A stretch of 64,000 bases of DNA from Holdemania massiliensis (lineage in GTDB: Bacteria > Bacillota_I > Bacilli_A > Erysipelotrichales > Erysipelotrichaceae). The stretch spans positions 434,001 to 498,000 of the forward strand of contig NZ_JAKNTK010000001.1 in the NCBI RefSeq assembly GCF_022440805.1, read 5' to 3'. Made by a program: the position numbers and the translations under genes. Under the pieces are notes generated by a model. The model was not told where the DNA came from. It ran no database searches and saw nothing but the letters and a program-made list of their open reading frames with translations. Shown here piece after piece: positions 61,380 to 64,000 of the stretch. How positions within the stretch are numbered: position 1 is the stretch's first letter; the number at the start of each line of letters is the position of its first letter.

Positions 61380-61473
61380 TAAAACCGTCGATAAAGCCTG
61401 AATAAGGAAGATGCTGTTGATATAACGGTGTTATTAAGACTGATAATTAAACTTAAGAAAGGTGATTGAAATT

Positions 61474-62670
61474 ATGAAATTGATTCAAGTCAAAATTCTG
61501 TCCTGCTTCTTCTTGCTGATATTGATTGCCAGCGGCTGCAGTGCAAGAACAAATTTAAATCCTGAAATACCTCTTGATGAAGACTTTGAATATGAACATG
61601 ATATGAATATTCAAGAACTCACATGGACGGGGTTTAAGAGCGTTGCTGCCTGTCCTAAAGGTATATATTTCACGATTGCTGATTATCTTATGTTCTATGA
61701 TTTTGCCTCTGGCAATACAGTGTTTGTCTGCAATAAGCCGAATTGTTTGCATGATAAGGAAACGGATCAGCTTATTGGGCAGGAATGCAATGCTTATTTA
61801 GGCAATGCCTCTTATGGGGGCTTAGTTAATATTGCACCGCTCTTCTATCAGAATGGAAAATTGTATATGATTCAAGCTGTTATTGATTTTGAAACGACCC
61901 AAATTGCCCAACATTTTCAGTTGTTGGAAATTGATTTGGATGGAAATAATCGCGATGTAATCTTTACTTTTGATAATCCGGTCAATGAAATTATTTTACA
62001 TAGAGGATATGGCTATTTCGTTACCCATGGTAAAATTGGAAAAATTAATCTGACAAAAAAAGAAACATTCGAACTGTTTGAATGGGAAGGGATAGAAAAT
62101 ATCGGGAATTTATTTGCGATTGAAGATGACTTGTACTTCTCCGCCGATCTTGCCAACATTGACTCTCAGACTTATTATGGAGCATTACTTAGTTATAACT
62201 TAAATACAGATAAAATCTCAGTTATTTCGGAAAACGTGGGGAGCAATGTCAATCCAATCGGAGACCATAGATTTGCTTTCGCGAGGAATGGAAAAACATA
62301 TATTTTAGATTCTGAAACTGGAAATACAGAATATCTGTCTGAAGATGCTGGTCAAGTCTTTTTTACTAATGATTATTTATTTGTCTATAATGGTATCAGC
62401 AGCCAAGGAAACACTGAAGAAAGTTTGCACTTAAGTGTATATAATAAAGAAACATTGGAGCTTCTTGCAGAAACGACATTAATTCCAGGAACAAAAATTT
62501 GTGCTTCCGCAGCGCATGGCAATAGCTTATATGTCTATTACAATGACCCAGAGGATTATTTCTCAACTGAAAGACTGTATGAAATCAGCTATGAACAAAA
62601 AGAAATTGTCCAAAAGATATTCTGTGAGAAACATCCGAATGATAACAAAATTCAAGGCTATCGGTATTGA
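61474..62670 (+). CDS. lipoprotein with beta-propeller-like repeats
   Basis: The 398 residues start with a lipobox (LLILIASGC). A cysteine cluster CNKPNCLHD...GQECNAY lies near residue 95-110. The rest has repeated ~40-residue strand blocks with YF/LYM hydrophobic pairs (GKLYMIQAVID; GYGYFVTHGKIG). Firmicute lipoproteins with this cysteine pattern often stand beside ABC exporters, as here; function unknown. ATG 61474 has AAAGGTG upstream. AT-rich like the two genes before it. Confidence 0.7.
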   Translation: MKLIQVKILSCFFLLILIASGCSARTNLNPEIPLDEDFEYEHDMNIQELTWTGFKSVAACPKGIYFTIADYLMFYDFASGNTVFVCNKPNCLHDKETDQLIGQECNAYLGNASYGGLVNIAPLFYQNGKLYMIQAVIDFETTQIAQHFQLLEIDLDGNNRDVIFTFDNPVNEIILHRGYGYFVTHGKIGKINLTKKETFELFEWEGIENIGNLFAIEDDLYFSADLANIDSQTYYGALLSYNLNTDKISVISENVGSNVNPIGDHRFAFARNGKTYILDSETGNTEYLSEDAGQVFFTNDYLFVYNGISSQGNTEESLHLSVYNKETLELLAETTLIPGTKICASAAHGNSLYVYYNDPEDYFSTERLYEISYEQKEIVQKIFCEKHPNDNKIQGYRY

Positions 62671-62685
62671 TGAAAAAAGAGAATG

Positions 62686-62720
62686 AAAAGAAGCCATCTG
62701 CATTTCTGCTGATGACTTCT
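62686..62720 (-). terminator. intrinsic terminator of the DUF1846 gene
   Basis: GAAGTCATC and GATGGCTTC pair (one G-U) and are followed on the minus strand by TTTTC. Confidence 0.65.
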
Positions 62721-62741
62721 CTTGAATTCTTTGTCTTTTGC

Positions 62742-62764
62742 GGTGGGAGTGATCCCGCCTTTTT
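62742..62764 (+). terminator. intrinsic terminator of the lipoprotein
   Basis: GGTGGGA and TCCCGCC pair (one G-U) and are followed by TTTTT. Confidence 0.6.
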
Positions 62765-62773
62765 GTTTTATAT

Positions 62774-64000
62774 TTAGCGATGATACAGCTTTTTCTTCTG
62801 ATAGACCGGTTCGCAGGTCAGATTCATTCCCAGCTTTTTGAATGTGGAAGAATCGACTTCTGAAAGCAGAACCGTTGAATGGACTTCACAATCCTTCAGT
62901 TTTTTCAGCTGCTGCATCGCCAGATGGGAAACTGGATTGTTGGTGGCGGCGATCGCCAGCGCAATCAGAATTTCATCGGTGTGCAGCCGTGGATTGTGGT
63001 TGCCGAGGTGCTGGACCTTCAGCTTCTGAATCGGTTCGATAACGTTGGGTGAGATCAGCGGAATGTTGTCATTGATGCCGCCGATTTCCTTCAGCGCATT
63101 CAGCAGGGCAGCGCTGGAAGCTCCCAATAAATCGGAGGTTTTTCCGGTAATGATCCGGCCGTCGTTCAGTTCAATCGCAACCGCAGGCGCCTCGGTTGCC
63201 GCCGCTTTCTGCAACGCGGCAGTGACTACCTTGCGGTCTTCCTTCACAATTCCGGCTTGGTTCATAATCAGTTCGATCTTCTGAACGGATTCCTCCGTCG
63301 CCATATCCCGACGGTAATCACACAGTGCCTGGTAATAACGGCGCAGAATTTCATCTTCGCTGGCCCGGCGCGCCGCTTCATCATCGACGATGCAGTTGCC
63401 AACCATATTTACGCCCATATCCGTCGGTGACTTATATGGGGAAACTCCGGCAATCTTTTCAAATAAAGTATTCAAAACCGGAAACACCTCCACATCGCGA
63501 TTGTAGTTGATCGCCGTTTCGCCATAGGCTTCTAAATGGAACGGATCGATCATGTTGACATCATTCAGATCCGCAGTCGCCGCTTCATAAGCTAGGTTGA
63601 CTGGATGCTTCAGCGGCAGATTCCAGATCGGGAAGGTTTCAAATTTGGCATACCCCGCCTTGATGCCGCGCTTGTAATCATGATACAGCTGCGACAGACA
63701 GGTTGCCATCTTTCCGCTGCCTGGTCCCGGAGCGGTGATGACGATCAATTCACGGGTTGTTTCGATGTATTCGTTTTTGCCGTAACCCTCATCCGAAACA
63801 ATGTAGGACACATTGCTCGGATAACCAGGGATCGGATAATGCAGCACAACGTTGATTCCGAGGTTTTCCAGTTTCTTCTTAAACAGATCCGCGGTAATCT
63901 GCCCGGCATACTGGGCGATGACAACGCTGCCGACATACAAATCGATGCTGCGGAAAGCGTCGATCAGCCGCAGGACGTCCAGATCGTAAGTGATCCCCAA
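62774..64000 (-). CDS. DUF1846 family protein (5' partial)
   Basis: The frame is open to the right edge, so the start lies outside. The visible 408 residues match the DUF1846 group, uncharacterised ATP-grasp-like or kinase-like cytoplasmic proteins of about 500 residues: ITAPGPGSGKMATCLSQLYH, PTDMGVNMVGNCIVDD and MQQLKKLKDCEVHSTVLLSE. The nucleotide-binding-looking GPGSGK is notable. The substrate is unknown. A terminator follows on the minus strand. Confidence 0.85.
   Translation of the reverse strand: MGITYDLDVLRLIDAFRSIDLYVGSVVIAQYAGQITADLFKKKLENLGINVVLHYPIPGYPSNVSYIVSDEGYGKNEYIETTRELIVITAPGPGSGKMATCLSQLYHDYKRGIKAGYAKFETFPIWNLPLKHPVNLAYEAATADLNDVNMIDPFHLEAYGETAINYNRDVEVFPVLNTLFEKIAGVSPYKSPTDMGVNMVGNCIVDDEAARRASEDEILRRYYQALCDYRRDMATEESVQKIELIMNQAGIVKEDRKVVTAALQKAAATEAPAVAIELNDGRIITGKTSDLLGASSAALLNALKEIGGINDNIPLISPNVIEPIQKLKVQHLGNHNPRLHTDEILIALAIAATNNPVSHLAMQQLKKLKDCEVHSTVLLSEVDSSTFKKLGMNLTCEPVYQKKKLYHR

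Noticed and set aside
1..64000. tRNA, rRNA or CRISPR arrays
   Set aside because: No cloverleaf arms with a GGTTCGA-type T loop, no rRNA core sequence and no regularly spaced repeats were noticed by eye. A covariance-model scan would be decisive.

Overview
The window looks like chromosome from a mid-GC Firmicute, most likely an Erysipelotrichaceae of the Holdemania type (inference). Supporting signs are strong AGGAGG ribosome sites, U-tailed intrinsic terminators after most transcription units, many lipobox signal peptides, and the Firmicute order DUF1934 - argS - rpoE (delta subunit) at 51.4-53.8 kb. The window also holds several lipid-anchored flavoprotein reductases with covalent-FMN motifs, which Erysipelotrichaceae are known to carry in large numbers. 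No rRNA, tRNA, CRISPR array or complete insertion sequence was seen.

0-12.8 kb: end of a membrane methyltransferase; an ECF sigma factor with an RsiV-type anti-sigma factor; gluQ; a TetR repressor divergent from an FMN-motif lipoprotein; a ZIP metal transporter; a small lipoprotein; DUF4438 with a PucR regulator; flavoprotein reductase 1; a base-composition outlier with pyrF and a phosphodiesterase. 12.8-25.7 kb: a LysR regulator divergent from reductase 2 (two FMN domains); pepF; an unrecognised 662-aa protein with a DUF1266 protein; a TetR gene with a large palindrome over its ribosome site; an Rpn-like PD-(D/E)XK protein; an SDR; a membrane protein whose reading frame breaks at an A9 tract.

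25.7-34.9 kb, mostly minus strand: a peptide-type ABC importer operon (SBP, two permeases, two ATPases) running into a metallo-beta-lactamase-fold hydrolase and a histidine phosphatase, then feoAB. 35-45.9 kb: two coupled exported proteins of unknown role, an ABM-domain protein, an MGMT-like protein, another exported unknown, reductase 3 divergent from a two-component system, YbaK, a DUF4143 ATPase behind a perfect palindrome, and one more exported unknown. 45.9-54.6 kb: housekeeping genes (proC, an HD phosphohydrolase, a class A PBP, argS, rpoE, a HAD hydrolase) plus an unannotated 54-aa membrane peptide. 54.7-64 kb: a lipoprotein, a LysR divergent from a second FMN-motif-like lipoprotein, an AT-rich ABC exporter/lipoprotein island, and a partial DUF1846 gene.

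The unifying theme is surface flavin chemistry. Three reductases use three different domain orders (FAD-FMN, FMN-FMN-FAD, FMN-FAD). Two related lipoproteins carry an intact or degenerate flavinylation motif. Four of these five genes sit divergent from a dedicated regulator (TetR, LysR, OmpR/histidine kinase, LysR) across a compact region with visible promoter or operator repeats. This suggests a set of separately induced respiratory modules for different extracellular acceptors. The substrates cannot be read from sequence, and the ApbE flavin transferase and membrane electron donor are not in this window.
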